This document shows, in pieces, positions 1-8,986 of a stretch of DNA of 64,000 nucleotides (position 1 is its first letter; the number at the start of each line of letters is the position of its first letter). The position numbers and the translations under genes are program-made. Where the stretch lies: assembly GCF_000517405.1 (NCBI RefSeq), contig NZ_CP006568.1, positions 1,302,001 to 1,366,000 on the forward strand. Reading direction: 5' to 3'. Origin of the DNA: Candidatus Sodalis pierantonius str. SOPE (GTDB taxonomy: Bacteria; Pseudomonadota; Gammaproteobacteria; Enterobacterales; Enterobacteriaceae). The notes under the pieces are model-generated. The model saw only the letters and a program-made list of their open reading frames with translations, did not search any database and had not been told where the DNA came from.

Positions 1-10
1 CAGTAATACT

Positions 11-31
11 GGGCTAATAAGCCCTTTTTTT
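11..31 (+). terminator. Rho-independent terminator/attenuator ahead of rimP
   Basis: A GGGCT stem (11-15), AATA loop and AGCCC (20-24) are followed by seven T residues (25-31). In E. coli the rimP-nusA-infB operon is preceded by a tRNA gene and leader terminators. This hairpin probably ends or attenuates that upstream transcript, which lies outside the window. Confidence 0.8.
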
Positions 32-48
32 ATGTCTTGGGGGTGGCC

Positions 49-501
49 TTGTCCACATTAGAACAAAAATTGACAGAGATGATCACGGCACCCGTGGAAG
101 CCCTGGGGTTCGAGCTGGTGGGTATTGAATTTATTCGTGGCCGCCAGTCGACGCTGCGCATTTATATCGATAGTGACGAGGGCATCACCGTTGATGATTG
201 TGCTGATGTAAGCCACCAGGTCAGCGCGGTACTGGACGTCGAAGACCCTATCTCCGTGGCCTATAGCCTTGAAGTTTCATCACCGGGCCTGGATCGCCCG
301 CTGTTTACCGCCGCGCATTATCGCCAATTTATCGGTAGCGACGTCAGCGTGGTGCTCCGTATCGCGGTACAAAACCGCCGTAAATGGCAGGGGATCATCA
401 AAGCGGTTGACGGTGACATGATCACCGTGACGGTGGAAGGAAAAGATGAAGTGTTCGCTTTGAACAATATCCAGAAAGCGAACCTGGTACCCCACTTTTA
501 A
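49..501 (+). CDS. rimP: Ribosome maturation factor RimP
   Basis: RimP helps mature the 30S ribosomal subunit in the cytoplasm. The 150-residue product is nearly identical to E. coli RimP over its whole length, including the VSSPGLDRPL segment between the two domains and the C-terminal NLVPHF. I chose the TTG at 49-51: it gives exactly the E. coli length and has a GGGGGT ribosome site just upstream. TTG 37 and GTG 43 are in frame but would add non-conserved residues. It is the first gene in the window of the conserved rimP-nusA-infB-rbfA-truB-rpsO-pnp cluster, with 21 bases to nusA. Intact. Confidence 0.96.
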   Translation: MSTLEQKLTEMITAPVEALGFELVGIEFIRGRQSTLRIYIDSDEGITVDDCADVSHQVSAVLDVEDPISVAYSLEVSSPGLDRPLFTAAHYRQFIGSDVSVVLRIAVQNRRKWQGIIKAVDGDMITVTVEGKDEVFALNNIQKANLVPHF

Positions 502-522
502 CGTTTTACTGAGGCAACTAGG

Positions 523-2010
523 ATGAATAAAGAAATTCTGGCTGTTGTTGAGGCAGTGTCCAACGAGAAAGCCGTCCCGCGGAAAAAGATTTTCGAGGCG
601 TTAGAGACGGCACTGGCCACGGCAACGAAGAAAAAATACGAACAGGAAATCGAAGTCCGCGTCAGCATCGACCGCAAATCGGGGGATTTCGATACCTTCC
701 GCCGTTGGCTCATCGTGGACGAAGTGACTCAGCCCACCCGGGAAATCACCCTGGACGCGGCGCAATTTGACGACCCTGAGGCGCAGCTTGGCGGCTACAT
801 CGAAGATGAAATTGAATCGGTAGTGTTTGACCGTATTACCACCCAGACTGCCAAGCAAGTCATCGTGCAAAAAGTGCGTGAAGCCGAGCGGGCGATGGTG
901 GTCGATCAGTTTCGCAGTCATGAAGGTGAAATCGTCACCGGCGTAGTGAAAAAAGTTAACCGGGACAGCATCAGTCTCGATCTGGGCAGCAATGCCGAAG
1001 CGGTGATCGGCCGTGAAGACATGCTGCCGCGTGAAAATTTCCGTCCCGGCGACCGTATTCGCGGCGTGTTATATTCTGTGCGTCCGGAAGCGCGCGGCGC
1101 GCAGCTGTTTGTCAGCCGGTCGCGGTCGGAGATGCTGGTAGAGCTGTTCCGCATTGAAGTGCCGGAAATCGGCGAAGAAGTGATTGAAATCAAGGCCGCC
1201 GCCCGCGATCCGGGCTCACGGGCGAAAATCGCCGTGAAGACCAACGACAAGCGTATTGATCCGGTCGGCGCCTGCGTCGGCATGCGCGGCGCGCGCGTCC
1301 AGGCGGTGTCCAGCGAATTGGGCGGTGAACGCATCGATATCGTGCTGTGGGATGACAACCCGGCCCAGTTCGTTATTAACGCCATGGCTCCTGCCGATGT
1401 CGCCTCCATCGTGGTGGACGAGGACAAGCACACCATGGATATCGCGGTAGAAGCGGGCAATCTTGCCCAGGCTATCGGCCGCAACGGGCAAAACGTCCGG
1501 CTGGCTTCCCAGCTTAGCGGCTGGGAGCTGAACGTAATGACGGTAGAGGATCTGCAGGCAAAACATCAAGCTGAAGCCCATGCGGCCATCGATATCTTTA
1601 CCCGCAATCTGGATATCGATGAAGAGTTCGCCGAGGTACTGGTGGAGGAAGGTTTCTCATCTCTTGAGGAGCTGGCCTACGTACCGATAAACGAACTGCT
1701 GGAAATTCAAGGGCTCGATGAAGATACGGTGGAAGCGCTGCGCGAACGGGCGAAGAATGCGCTGACCACGCTTGCCCTGGCGCAGGAAGAGAATCGCGGC
1801 GCGGGCGTACCGGCTGAAGACCTGCTGGGTCTGCCTGAACTTGAGCGCGACATGGCGTTCAAGCTGGCGGCGCGTGGTGTTTGTACGCTGGAAGATCTTG
1901 CCGAACAGGGTGTCGACGACCTGTCAGATATTGAAGGGCTGAGTAGTGAAAAAGCCGGCGAGCTGATTATGGCCGCGCGCAATATTTGCTGGTTTGGCGA
2001 CAACGCGTAA
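523..2010 (+). CDS. nusA: Transcription elongation/termination factor NusA
   Basis: NusA binds RNA polymerase and controls pausing, termination and antitermination. The 495-residue length equals E. coli NusA. Domains are in the expected order: N-terminal polymerase-binding domain (about 1-125), S1 domain from about residue 133, KH1 with a GMRG motif near 252, KH2 with GRNG near 317, and two acidic helix-hairpin repeats at about 365-420 and 440-495. It lies between rimP and infB, 25 bases before infB, so it is almost certainly co-transcribed. No lesion seen. Confidence 0.97.
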   Translation: MNKEILAVVEAVSNEKAVPRKKIFEALETALATATKKKYEQEIEVRVSIDRKSGDFDTFRRWLIVDEVTQPTREITLDAAQFDDPEAQLGGYIEDEIESVVFDRITTQTAKQVIVQKVREAERAMVVDQFRSHEGEIVTGVVKKVNRDSISLDLGSNAEAVIGREDMLPRENFRPGDRIRGVLYSVRPEARGAQLFVSRSRSEMLVELFRIEVPEIGEEVIEIKAAARDPGSRAKIAVKTNDKRIDPVGACVGMRGARVQAVSSELGGERIDIVLWDDNPAQFVINAMAPADVASIVVDEDKHTMDIAVEAGNLAQAIGRNGQNVRLASQLSGWELNVMTVEDLQAKHQAEAHAAIDIFTRNLDIDEEFAEVLVEEGFSSLEELAYVPINELLEIQGLDEDTVEALRERAKNALTTLALAQEENRGAGVPAEDLLGLPELERDMAFKLAARGVCTLEDLAEQGVDDLSDIEGLSSEKAGELIMAARNICWFGDNA

Positions 2011-2035
2011 TAAACTGTAGCAGGAAAGGAACAGC

Positions 2036-4672
2036 ATGACAGATGTAACCGTAAAATCGCTCGCCGCAGAAATACAGACTCCGGTCGATCGCCTGGTACA
2101 GCAATTTGCTGATGCGGGCATTGATAAAACCGCAGTGGATTCTGTGACCCAGCAGGAAAAAGAAACCTTACTGGCGCACCTGAACCGCGATCGCGGCGCG
2201 GCGCCCAATAAATTAACTTTGCAGCGCAAAACGCGCAGCACCTTGAATATTCCTAGCACCGGCGGTAAAAGTAAGTCGGTGCAAATCGAAGTGCGCAAGA
2301 AGCGCACCTATGTGCAACGCGATCCGCAGGCGCAAGAGCAGGCTGAAGCGGAAGAACGGGCCCGGCGTGAAGCGGAAGAGTTGGCTCAGCAGCAGGCCAA
2401 GCGTGAGGCCGCTGAACAAGCGAAACGTGTGGCAGCGGAAAGTGATAAATTGACTAACCAGCAGACCAATACTATGACCAAGTCACCACAGGCGGCTGAA
2501 AAAGCTAGCCGTGAAGCCGAAGCCGCGGAGCTAAGACGCAAAGCGGAAGAGGAAACGCGTCGCAAGGTCGAAGAAAAGGCTCTCCAGGTCGCGGAAGAAG
2601 CGCGTCGTATGGCCGAAGAACGCGGCGGCACCAGGGATAACGCGCCTGAGCCGGCGGAGGAAGACACCACCGATTACCACGTTACGACCTTCCACCACGC
2701 CCGGGAAGCTGAAGACGAAAACGATCGCAAAGTGGAAAGCGATCGCCGCAGCCGCACCCGCGGTGGTAAAGCCACCAGGCAGAAGAAGACCAGCCGTTTG
2801 TCCGAATCCAAGGCCGATCGCGAAGAAGCGCGTGCCGTGGGCCGTGGCGGTAAGGGCAAGCGTAAACCGAGCACGTTGACGCAGGGCTTTAACAAGCCGG
2901 CGCAGGCGGTGAACCGCGACGTGGTCATCGGCGAAACCATCACCGTGGCGGAACTGGCCAACAAAATGGCGGTGAAAGGATCGCAGGTCATCAAAGCAAT
3001 GATGAAGCTCGGCGCCATGGCGACCATCAACCAGGTAATCGATCAGGAAACCGCGCAACTGGTGGCGGAAGAGATGGGTCACAAGGTGATTTTACGCCGT
3101 GAGAACGAGCTGGAAGAGTCGGTGATGTCCGACCGTGATACCGGCAGCTCCGCCGCCGCGGAATCGCGCGCGTCGGTGGTGACCATCATGGGTCACGTCG
3201 ACCACGGTAAAACCTCGCTCCTGGACTATATCCGCTCCACCAAGGTGGCGGCAGGCGAGGCCGGGGGCATTACCCAGCATATCGGCGCCTACCATGTGGA
3301 AACCGATAACGGCATGATAACCTTCCTTGATACCCCGGGGCATGCGGCCTTTACCGCAATGCGCGCCCGCGGTGCGCAGGCGACGGATATCGTGGTGCTG
3401 GTGGTGGCTGCCGATGACGGCGTAATGCCGCAGACTATCGAAGCCATCCAGCACGCCAAAGCGGCCAAAGTACCGGTGGTGGTGGCGGTCAACAAGATCG
3501 ATAAGCCGGAAGCGGATCCGGATCGGGTCAAGAATGAGCTGACCCAATACGGCGTCATTCCGGAAGAGTGGGGCGGTGAAAGCCAGTTCGTGCATGTTTC
3601 CGCCAAATCCGGCGCGGGCATTGACGAACTGCTGGACGCCATCTTGCTGCAGGCGGAAGTGCTGGAGCTAAAAGCGATCCGCAACGGCATGGCCAGCGGT
3701 GTCGTCATCGAATCCTTCCTGGACAAGGGCCGTGGCCCGGTGGCAACGGTGCTGGTACGTGAAGGTACCCTGAATCGGGGCGACATTGTCCTGTGCGGTT
3801 TCGAGTACGGCCGCGTGCGCGCCATGCGCGATGAAGTGGGCCGCGATGTGGCTTCCGCCGGCCCGTCGATTCCGGTCGAGATCCTAGGTCTGTCCGGGGT
3901 GCCGGCCGCCGGTGATGAAGCGACGGTAGTGCGCGATGAGAAGAAAGCGCGCGAAGTGGCGTTGTATCGTCAAGGCAAATTCCGCGAAGTCAAACTGGCG
4001 CGCCAGCAGAAGTCCAAACTGGAAAACATGTTCGCCAACATGACCGAAGGGGAAGTGTCCGAGCTGAACATCGTGCTGAAGTCTGACGTACAGGGTTCCG
4101 CCGAAGCCATCAGCGACGCGCTGAAGAATTTGTTCACCGACGAGGTGAAGGTGAAGATTGTCGGCTCCGGCGTGGGCGGCATTACCGAGACCGACGCGAC
4201 GCTGGCGGCGGCTTCAAACGCCATCCTGCTGGGCTTTAACGTGCGTGCCGATGCCTCCGCTCGCCGCGTCATCGAAGCGGAAAACCTGGATCTGCGCTAT
4301 TACTCGGTCATCTACGATTTGATTGATGAAGTCAAACAGGCGATGAGCGGCATGCTGGCGCCGGAATACAAACAGGAAATCATCGGTCTGGCGGAAGTGC
4401 GCGATGTGTTCCGTTTACCGAAATTCGGCGCTATCGCCGGCTGTATGGTGACGGAAGGCGTGGTGAAGCGTCACAACAAAATCCGTGTGCTGCGTGAAAA
4501 CGTGGTGATCTACGAAGGTGAACTGGAGTCGCTGCGTCGCTTCAAAGACGACGTTAACGAAGTGCGTAACGGCATGGAGTGCGGCATCGGCGTAAAGAAC
4601 TATAACGACGTGCGCTCAGGCGACGTGATCGAAGTCTTTGAAACCATCGAGATCCAACGTACCATTGCCTGA
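2036..4672 (+). CDS. infB: Translation initiation factor IF-2
   Basis: IF-2 is the GTPase that delivers initiator tRNA to the 30S subunit and promotes 50S joining. The 878-residue protein has the enterobacterial N-terminal subdomain, a long charged Ala/Glu/Arg/Lys-rich linker (about 95-260), then the G domain with GHVDHGKT (386-393), DTPGH (from 432) and NKID (from 486), and the two C-terminal domains ending IQRTIA. In E. coli, internal starts give shorter forms. The methionine equivalent to the IF2-3 start is kept (ATG 2474, MTKSP), whereas the codon matching the IF2-2 GTG start is TTG here (2450). Intact. Confidence 0.97.
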   Translation: MTDVTVKSLAAEIQTPVDRLVQQFADAGIDKTAVDSVTQQEKETLLAHLNRDRGAAPNKLTLQRKTRSTLNIPSTGGKSKSVQIEVRKKRTYVQRDPQAQEQAEAEERARREAEELAQQQAKREAAEQAKRVAAESDKLTNQQTNTMTKSPQAAEKASREAEAAELRRKAEEETRRKVEEKALQVAEEARRMAEERGGTRDNAPEPAEEDTTDYHVTTFHHAREAEDENDRKVESDRRSRTRGGKATRQKKTSRLSESKADREEARAVGRGGKGKRKPSTLTQGFNKPAQAVNRDVVIGETITVAELANKMAVKGSQVIKAMMKLGAMATINQVIDQETAQLVAEEMGHKVILRRENELEESVMSDRDTGSSAAAESRASVVTIMGHVDHGKTSLLDYIRSTKVAAGEAGGITQHIGAYHVETDNGMITFLDTPGHAAFTAMRARGAQATDIVVLVVAADDGVMPQTIEAIQHAKAAKVPVVVAVNKIDKPEADPDRVKNELTQYGVIPEEWGGESQFVHVSAKSGAGIDELLDAILLQAEVLELKAIRNGMASGVVIESFLDKGRGPVATVLVREGTLNRGDIVLCGFEYGRVRAMRDEVGRDVASAGPSIPVEILGLSGVPAAGDEATVVRDEKKAREVALYRQGKFREVKLARQQKSKLENMFANMTEGEVSELNIVLKSDVQGSAEAISDALKNLFTDEVKVKIVGSGVGGITETDATLAAASNAILLGFNVRADASARRVIEAENLDLRYYSVIYDLIDEVKQAMSGMLAPEYKQEIIGLAEVRDVFRLPKFGAIAGCMVTEGVVKRHNKIRVLRENVVIYEGELESLRRFKDDVNEVRNGMECGIGVKNYNDVRSGDVIEVFETIEIQRTIA

Positions 4673-4698
4673 TAACGCGTTATCGGCAGCGCACATTA

Positions 4699-4721
4699 CA
4701 GGGGGGCGGAAAGCCCCCCTG
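4699..4721 (+). other. Strong hairpin between infB and rbfA
   Basis: CAGGGGGGC (4699-4707) and GCCCCCCTG (4713-4721) form a perfect 9-bp stem with a GGAAA loop. There is no T-run after it, so it is more likely an RNA-processing or stability element, or a partial terminator, within the operon than a full terminator. Confidence 0.6.
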
Positions 4722-4740
4722 CTTGTCTGGAGAATTTACC

Positions 4741-5157
4741 ATGGCCAAAGAATATAGCCGCACCCAGCGCGTCGCGCAGGAGATGCAAAAGGAAATCGCC
4801 ATCATCCTGCAGCGCGAAATCAAAGATCCTCGCGTCGGCATGGCGACGGTGTCCGGCGTTGAAGTCTCGCGCGATCTGGCTTATGCCAAAGTGTTCGTCG
4901 CTTTTTTGAATGACAATACCCCCGAACAGGTGAAAACCGGCGTCCGGGCGCTACAGGATGCGGCGGGTTTTATCCGTAGCCTGCTGGGTAAAGCCATGCG
5001 TCTACGCGTGGTGCCGGAGCTGACGTTCGCCTACGATAATTCGCTGGTAGAGGGCATGCGCATGTCCAACCTGGTCAGCCAGGTCGTGCAAAACGACCGC
5101 CTGCGCCGCGGCACAACCCCGGCGGACGATGAAGGCGGCGAGGAGAAGGAAGACTGA
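4741..5157 (+). CDS. rbfA: 30S ribosome-binding factor RbfA
   Basis: RbfA is a KH-fold factor needed for 16S rRNA 5'-end processing and cold adaptation. The 138-residue product follows E. coli RbfA (MAKEYSRTQRVAQEMQKEIA, then IKDPRVGM and LVEGMRMSNLV). The start at ATG 4741 matches the family N-terminus and follows a TGGAGA ribosome site; an in-frame upstream start would only add residues not found in homologues. The last 10-15 residues are acidic and variable, as usual. Its TGA overlaps the truB ATG by one base, indicating coupling. Confidence 0.96.
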   Translation: MAKEYSRTQRVAQEMQKEIAIILQREIKDPRVGMATVSGVEVSRDLAYAKVFVAFLNDNTPEQVKTGVRALQDAAGFIRSLLGKAMRLRVVPELTFAYDNSLVEGMRMSNLVSQVVQNDRLRRGTTPADDEGGEEKED

Positions 5158-6098
5158 TGGGCCGTCCAAGTCGCCGTGGCCGTGATATCGACGGCATCGT
5201 CTTGCTGGATAAACCGCTCGGGCTTTCGTCCAACGATCTGCTGCAAAAGGTAAAACGCCTGTTTCACGCCAACAAAGCTGGGCATACCGGCGCGCTGGAT
5301 CCGCTGGCGACCGGCATGCTGCCCGTCTGCCTCGGCGAGGCGACCAAGTTTTCCCAGCATTTGCTGGACGCCGATAAACGCTACCGGGTGACCGCCCGGC
5401 TCGGCGAACGCACCGATACCTCCGATGCCGAAGGCCAGACGGTCAGCGTCCGGCCGGTATCGCTGGACCAAGCGCGGCTGGAGGCGGCGCTGGACCACTT
5501 CCGCGGCGAAAGCCGGCAGGTGCCGTCGATGTTTTCGGCGCTAAAGCATCAGGGGCGGCCGCTGTACGAGTACGCCCGCAAAGGTATTACCGTAGAGCGC
5601 GAGTCGCGCCCCATCCACGTATACGATTTGCAGTTACACCATTGGGACCTGACGGAGGTGGAACTGGAAATTCATTGTTCCAAAGGCACCTACATCCGCA
5701 CCATTATCGATGATTTGGGTGAACGTCTCGGCTGCGGCGCGCACGTCACGGCGCTGCGTCGGTTGGCGGTCGCCCGCTATCCCACCGAGCGTATGGTAAC
5801 GCTTGCGGCGCTGCAGGCCACCGCCGCCGACGCGCCGGAGACGCCGGAAACCCTGGCGCAACTGGATGCGCTGCTGTTGCCGATGGACAGCGCGGTGGCG
5901 GATATGTCGGCGGTTAATCTGCCGTCTGATGTCGCCGCGCGGGTCCGGCTTGGGCAAACGGTAGCGGTTACAGCGCAGCCACAGGCCGGTCTGGTACGCT
6001 TGACCGAGGGGGACGCCGGGCGTTTCTTCGGCATCGGCGAAATCGCCGCGCCAGGCCGGCTGACGCCGCGCCGCCTGATAGCGGAACCGCGTGCCTGA
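5157..6098 (+). CDS. truB: tRNA pseudouridine-55 synthase TruB
   Basis: TruB converts U55 of the T-loop of elongator tRNAs to pseudouridine. The 313 residues match E. coli TruB (314). The catalytic aspartate is D48 in the GHTGALDPLATGML motif, and the C-terminal PUA-type domain is present. The ATG at 5157 overlaps the rbfA stop (TGATG), so translation is coupled. No defect seen. Confidence 0.96.
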   Translation: MGRPSRRGRDIDGIVLLDKPLGLSSNDLLQKVKRLFHANKAGHTGALDPLATGMLPVCLGEATKFSQHLLDADKRYRVTARLGERTDTSDAEGQTVSVRPVSLDQARLEAALDHFRGESRQVPSMFSALKHQGRPLYEYARKGITVERESRPIHVYDLQLHHWDLTEVELEIHCSKGTYIRTIIDDLGERLGCGAHVTALRRLAVARYPTERMVTLAALQATAADAPETPETLAQLDALLLPMDSAVADMSAVNLPSDVAARVRLGQTVAVTAQPQAGLVRLTEGDAGRFFGIGEIAAPGRLTPRRLIAEPRA

Positions 6099-6111
6099 TC
6101 ATGTAATCGCC

Positions 6112-6140
6112 TTGCGATCGGCACGGGCTGAGAGTAGAAT
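6112..6140 (+). promoter_or_regulatory. Probable rpsO promoter (sigma-70)
   Basis: TTGCGA (6112-6117), a 17-base spacer and TAGAAT (6135-6140) lie between truB and rpsO. This is where the E. coli rpsO P1 promoter sits, and the hexamers are close to consensus. Confidence 0.75.
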
Positions 6141-6217
6141 AGCGCGGCTTTTATGAAGCGGGTGGCTGAATTAGAGATCGGCGCCCATCTATTTCACAAT
6201 CATTTTGGAGTGTTATA

Positions 6218-6487
6218 ATGTCTCTAAGTGTTGAAGCGAAAGCGAAAATTGTTTCTGATTTCGGCCGTGATGCCAAAGACAGCGGTTCCACTGAAGTTCA
6301 GGTTGCTCTTTTAACCGCTCAGATTAGCCATTTGCAGGGCCATTTTGCGGAACATAAAAAAGATCACCACAGCCGCCGTGGTCTGCTGCGTATGGTTTCA
6401 CAGCGTCGTAAACTGCTCGACTACCTGAAAGGCAAAGATGTGGCGCGTTACACCAGCCTTATCGAACGCCTGGGTCTGCGTCGCTAA
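6218..6487 (+). CDS. rpsO: 30S ribosomal protein S15
   Basis: S15 binds the central domain of 16S rRNA early in 30S assembly and represses its own translation in E. coli. The 89-residue length is exact for the family, with the conserved HKKDHHSRRGLL segment and the C-terminal IERLGLRR. A TTTGGAGTG ribosome site precedes ATG 6218. It has its own upstream promoter and downstream terminator. Intact. Confidence 0.98.
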   Translation: MSLSVEAKAKIVSDFGRDAKDSGSTEVQVALLTAQISHLQGHFAEHKKDHHSRRGLLRMVSQRRKLLDYLKGKDVARYTSLIERLGLRR

Positions 6488-6504
6488 GCCAGACAGTTTC
6501 AGGA

Positions 6505-6534
6505 GAAAGGGGCCTTATGTGGCCCCTTTCTTCT
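6505..6534 (+). terminator. rpsO terminator
   Basis: GAAAGGGGCC (6505-6514) and GGCCCCTTTC (6521-6530) form a perfect 10-bp stem with a 6-base loop, followed by TTCT. It is at the place of the known E. coli rpsO t1 terminator, which lets part of the transcription run on into pnp. Confidence 0.85.
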
Positions 6535-6617
6535 AGGCAGCGCCCACCGGGGCGGGGGATAGTTTCGCCCGCGCCGCGGTGGACGCTAAGTAGATTCTTC
6601 CATTGCTGAGGTTCACG

Positions 6618-6665
6618 CGGCTAATGAGAGGCTTTATTCCGCGGGATAAAGATTGTCATTAGTCG
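6618..6665 (+). promoter_or_regulatory. pnp leader double-stranded RNA stem (RNase III site)
   Basis: CGGCTAATGA (6618-6627) pairs with TCATTAGTCG (6656-6665) with one G-U pair, and an inner CTTTATTCC/GGGATAAAG arm extends the stem. In E. coli the same leader stem is cut by RNase III and then used by PNPase to repress its own synthesis. Conservation here suggests that autocontrol of pnp still works. Confidence 0.75.
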
Positions 6666-6746
6666 CGAGGATGCGATGAGAAGGTTGTTCGTCAACGGTG
6701 GGCGGTGAGTTTGAAAGCGCCGCGCACTTTGAAAAAGGAAATTATT

Positions 6747-8900
6747 TTGCTAAATCCGATTGTTCGCAAGTTTCAATACGGTCAGCATACCGTCACGTTG
6801 GAAACCGGTATGATGGCCCGTCAGGCGACTGCCGCAGTCATGGTAAGCATGGACGACACGGCGGTGTTTGTGACCGTTGTGGGTGCCAAACAAGCAAAAC
6901 CGGGACAGAGCTTCTTCCCGCTCACCGTCAACTATCAGGAGCGGACCTACGCCGCGGGCCGTTTCCCGGGCGGGTTCTTCCGCCGTGAAGGCCGTCCGAG
7001 CGAAGGTGAAACGCTGATTTCGCGTCTGATCGACCGTCCGATCCGTCCGCTGTTCCCGGAAGGTTTCCTGAACGAAATGCAGGTTATCGCCACCGTAGTA
7101 TCGGTTAATCCGCAGGTGAGCCCCGATATCGTGGCAATGATTGGCGCTTCCGCTGCGCTGAGCCTGTCCGGCATTCCGTTCAGCGGCCCTATCGGCGCCG
7201 CGCGCGTTGGCTACATCAACGATCAGTACGTGCTGAACCCGACCCAGGCTGAATTGGCTACAAGCCGCCTGGATCTGGTGGTGGCCGGTACCCAGAATGC
7301 GGTGCTGATGGTGGAATCCGAAGCGCAACTGTTAAGCGAAGACCAAATGCTGGGCGCCGTGGTGTACGGCCACGATCAGCAGCAGGTGGTGATCGACAAC
7401 ATTAATCAGCTGGTGGCTGAAGCCGGCAAGCTGAAGTGGCAATGGCAGGCGCAGGACGTTAACGTCGCTCTCCAGGCGCGGGTCGCCGAGCTGGCGGAAT
7501 CCCGTTTGGGCGACGCCTATCGCATCACCGAAAAGCAAGAGCGCTATGCCGCGGTGGATTCCATTAAAGCCGATGTCGTGGAAGCCCTGACCGGCCAGGA
7601 CGAAACCCTGGACGAAGGCGAAATCAAAGACATCCTGGGCACGCTGGAGAAAAATGTGGTGCGCAGCCGAGTGCTGCGCGGCGAACCGCGTATCGACGGA
7701 CGTGAAAAAGATATGATCCGCGGTCTGGACGTGCGCACCGGCGTACTGCCGCGTACTCATGGGTCGGCGCTGTTCACCCGCGGCGAAACCCAGGCGTTGG
7801 TCACCGCCACTCTCGGCACCGAACGCGATGCGCAGAATATTGATGAGTTGACGGGTGAACGGACAGACCGTTTCCTGCTACATTATAATTTCCCTCCGTA
7901 CTGCGTCGGTGAAACCGGCATGGTGGGGTCGCCGAAGCGCCGGGAAATCGGCCACGGCCGTCTAGCGAAGCGCGGCGTTCTGGCGGTGATGCCGAACGCC
8001 AGCGAATTCCCGTACACCGTGCGCGTGGTATCGGAAATCACCGAATCCAACGGCTCCTCCTCCATGGCTTCCGTGTGCGGCGCGTCGCTGGCGCTGATGG
8101 ACGCCGGGGTGCCCATCAAGGCGGCCGTTGCCGGTATTGCCATGGGGCTGGTGAAAGAAGGCGACAACTTCGTGGTGTTATCCGATATTCTGGGTGATGA
8201 AGATCATCTAGGGGATATGGATTTTAAAGTTGCCGGCAGCCGTGAAGGCGTCACCGCACTGCAAATGGACATTAAAATTGAAGGCATCACCCGCGAAATT
8301 ATGCAGGTGGCGCTGAATCAGGCCAAGGGCGCGCGTATGCACATCCTCGGCGTGATGGAGCGGGCAATCAGCTCGCCGCGTGGTGATATTTCCGAATTCG
8401 CGCCGCGCATTCATACCATTAAGATCAGTCCCGATAAGATTAAGGACGTGATTGGTAAAGGCGGCTCGGTTATTCGCGCGCTGACCGAAGAAACCGGCAC
8501 GACGATCGAAATCGAAGATGACGGTACCGTGAAAGTGGCGGCCACCGACGGTGATAAAGCCCGTCACGCGATTCGCCGCATTGAAGAGATCACCGCGGAA
8601 ATCGAAGTGGGCCGGATTTATAATGGTAAAGTGACCCGCATCGTGGACTTCGGTGCCTTTGTTGCCATCGGCGGCGGCAAAGAAGGGCTGGTGCATATCT
8701 CCCAGATTGCCGATAAGCGTGTAGAGAAAGTGGCTGATTATCTGGAACTGGGCCAGGAAGTGCCGGTCAAGGTTCTGGAAGTTGACCGTCAGAGTCGCGT
8801 TCGTCTGAGCATCAAGGAAGCCAGTGCCCCCAGCCAGGACGCCGTGGTGCCTGAAGCTAAACTGTTAGCGCATTTAACAGCTCCTTGTCCCGGTGGGTAG
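6747..8900 (+). CDS. pnp: Polynucleotide phosphorylase
   Basis: PNPase degrades RNA 3' to 5' with phosphate and is part of the RNA degradosome. I start it at TTG 6747 (MLNPIVRKFQYG), with AAGGAA 6 bases upstream, as in E. coli; this gives 717 residues. Two RNase PH-like domains are followed by a KH domain with GKGG near residue 570 and an S1 domain at about 622-690. The last 12 or so residues (after VVPEA) do not resemble the usual Ala/Pro/Glu tail, so a late frameshift is possible but should not affect the catalytic core. An upstream GTG at 6705 is in frame but lacks conservation. Confidence 0.95.
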   Translation: MLNPIVRKFQYGQHTVTLETGMMARQATAAVMVSMDDTAVFVTVVGAKQAKPGQSFFPLTVNYQERTYAAGRFPGGFFRREGRPSEGETLISRLIDRPIRPLFPEGFLNEMQVIATVVSVNPQVSPDIVAMIGASAALSLSGIPFSGPIGAARVGYINDQYVLNPTQAELATSRLDLVVAGTQNAVLMVESEAQLLSEDQMLGAVVYGHDQQQVVIDNINQLVAEAGKLKWQWQAQDVNVALQARVAELAESRLGDAYRITEKQERYAAVDSIKADVVEALTGQDETLDEGEIKDILGTLEKNVVRSRVLRGEPRIDGREKDMIRGLDVRTGVLPRTHGSALFTRGETQALVTATLGTERDAQNIDELTGERTDRFLLHYNFPPYCVGETGMVGSPKRREIGHGRLAKRGVLAVMPNASEFPYTVRVVSEITESNGSSSMASVCGASLALMDAGVPIKAAVAGIAMGLVKEGDNFVVLSDILGDEDHLGDMDFKVAGSREGVTALQMDIKIEGITREIMQVALNQAKGARMHILGVMERAISSPRGDISEFAPRIHTIKISPDKIKDVIGKGGSVIRALTEETGTTIEIEDDGTVKVAATDGDKARHAIRRIEEITAEIEVGRIYNGKVTRIVDFGAFVAIGGGKEGLVHISQIADKRVEKVADYLELGQEVPVKVLEVDRQSRVRLSIKEASAPSQDAVVPEAKLLAHLTAPCPGG

Positions 8901-8910
8901 CTGTTCGTAT

Positions 8911-8932
8911 CACAAGGGCGGGACGCCTTGTG
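8911..8932 (+). other. Hairpin in the pnp-nlpI spacer
   Basis: CACAAGG (8911-8917) and CCTTGTG (8926-8932) can pair around a GC-rich loop. There is no T-run, so termination here is doubtful; a role in mRNA processing is equally possible. Confidence 0.4.
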
Positions 8933-8986
8933 TTAAGCCGATGGGGGACAGGACGTTCATCCAATGTTTTTCTTCGGGAGTGGGAA

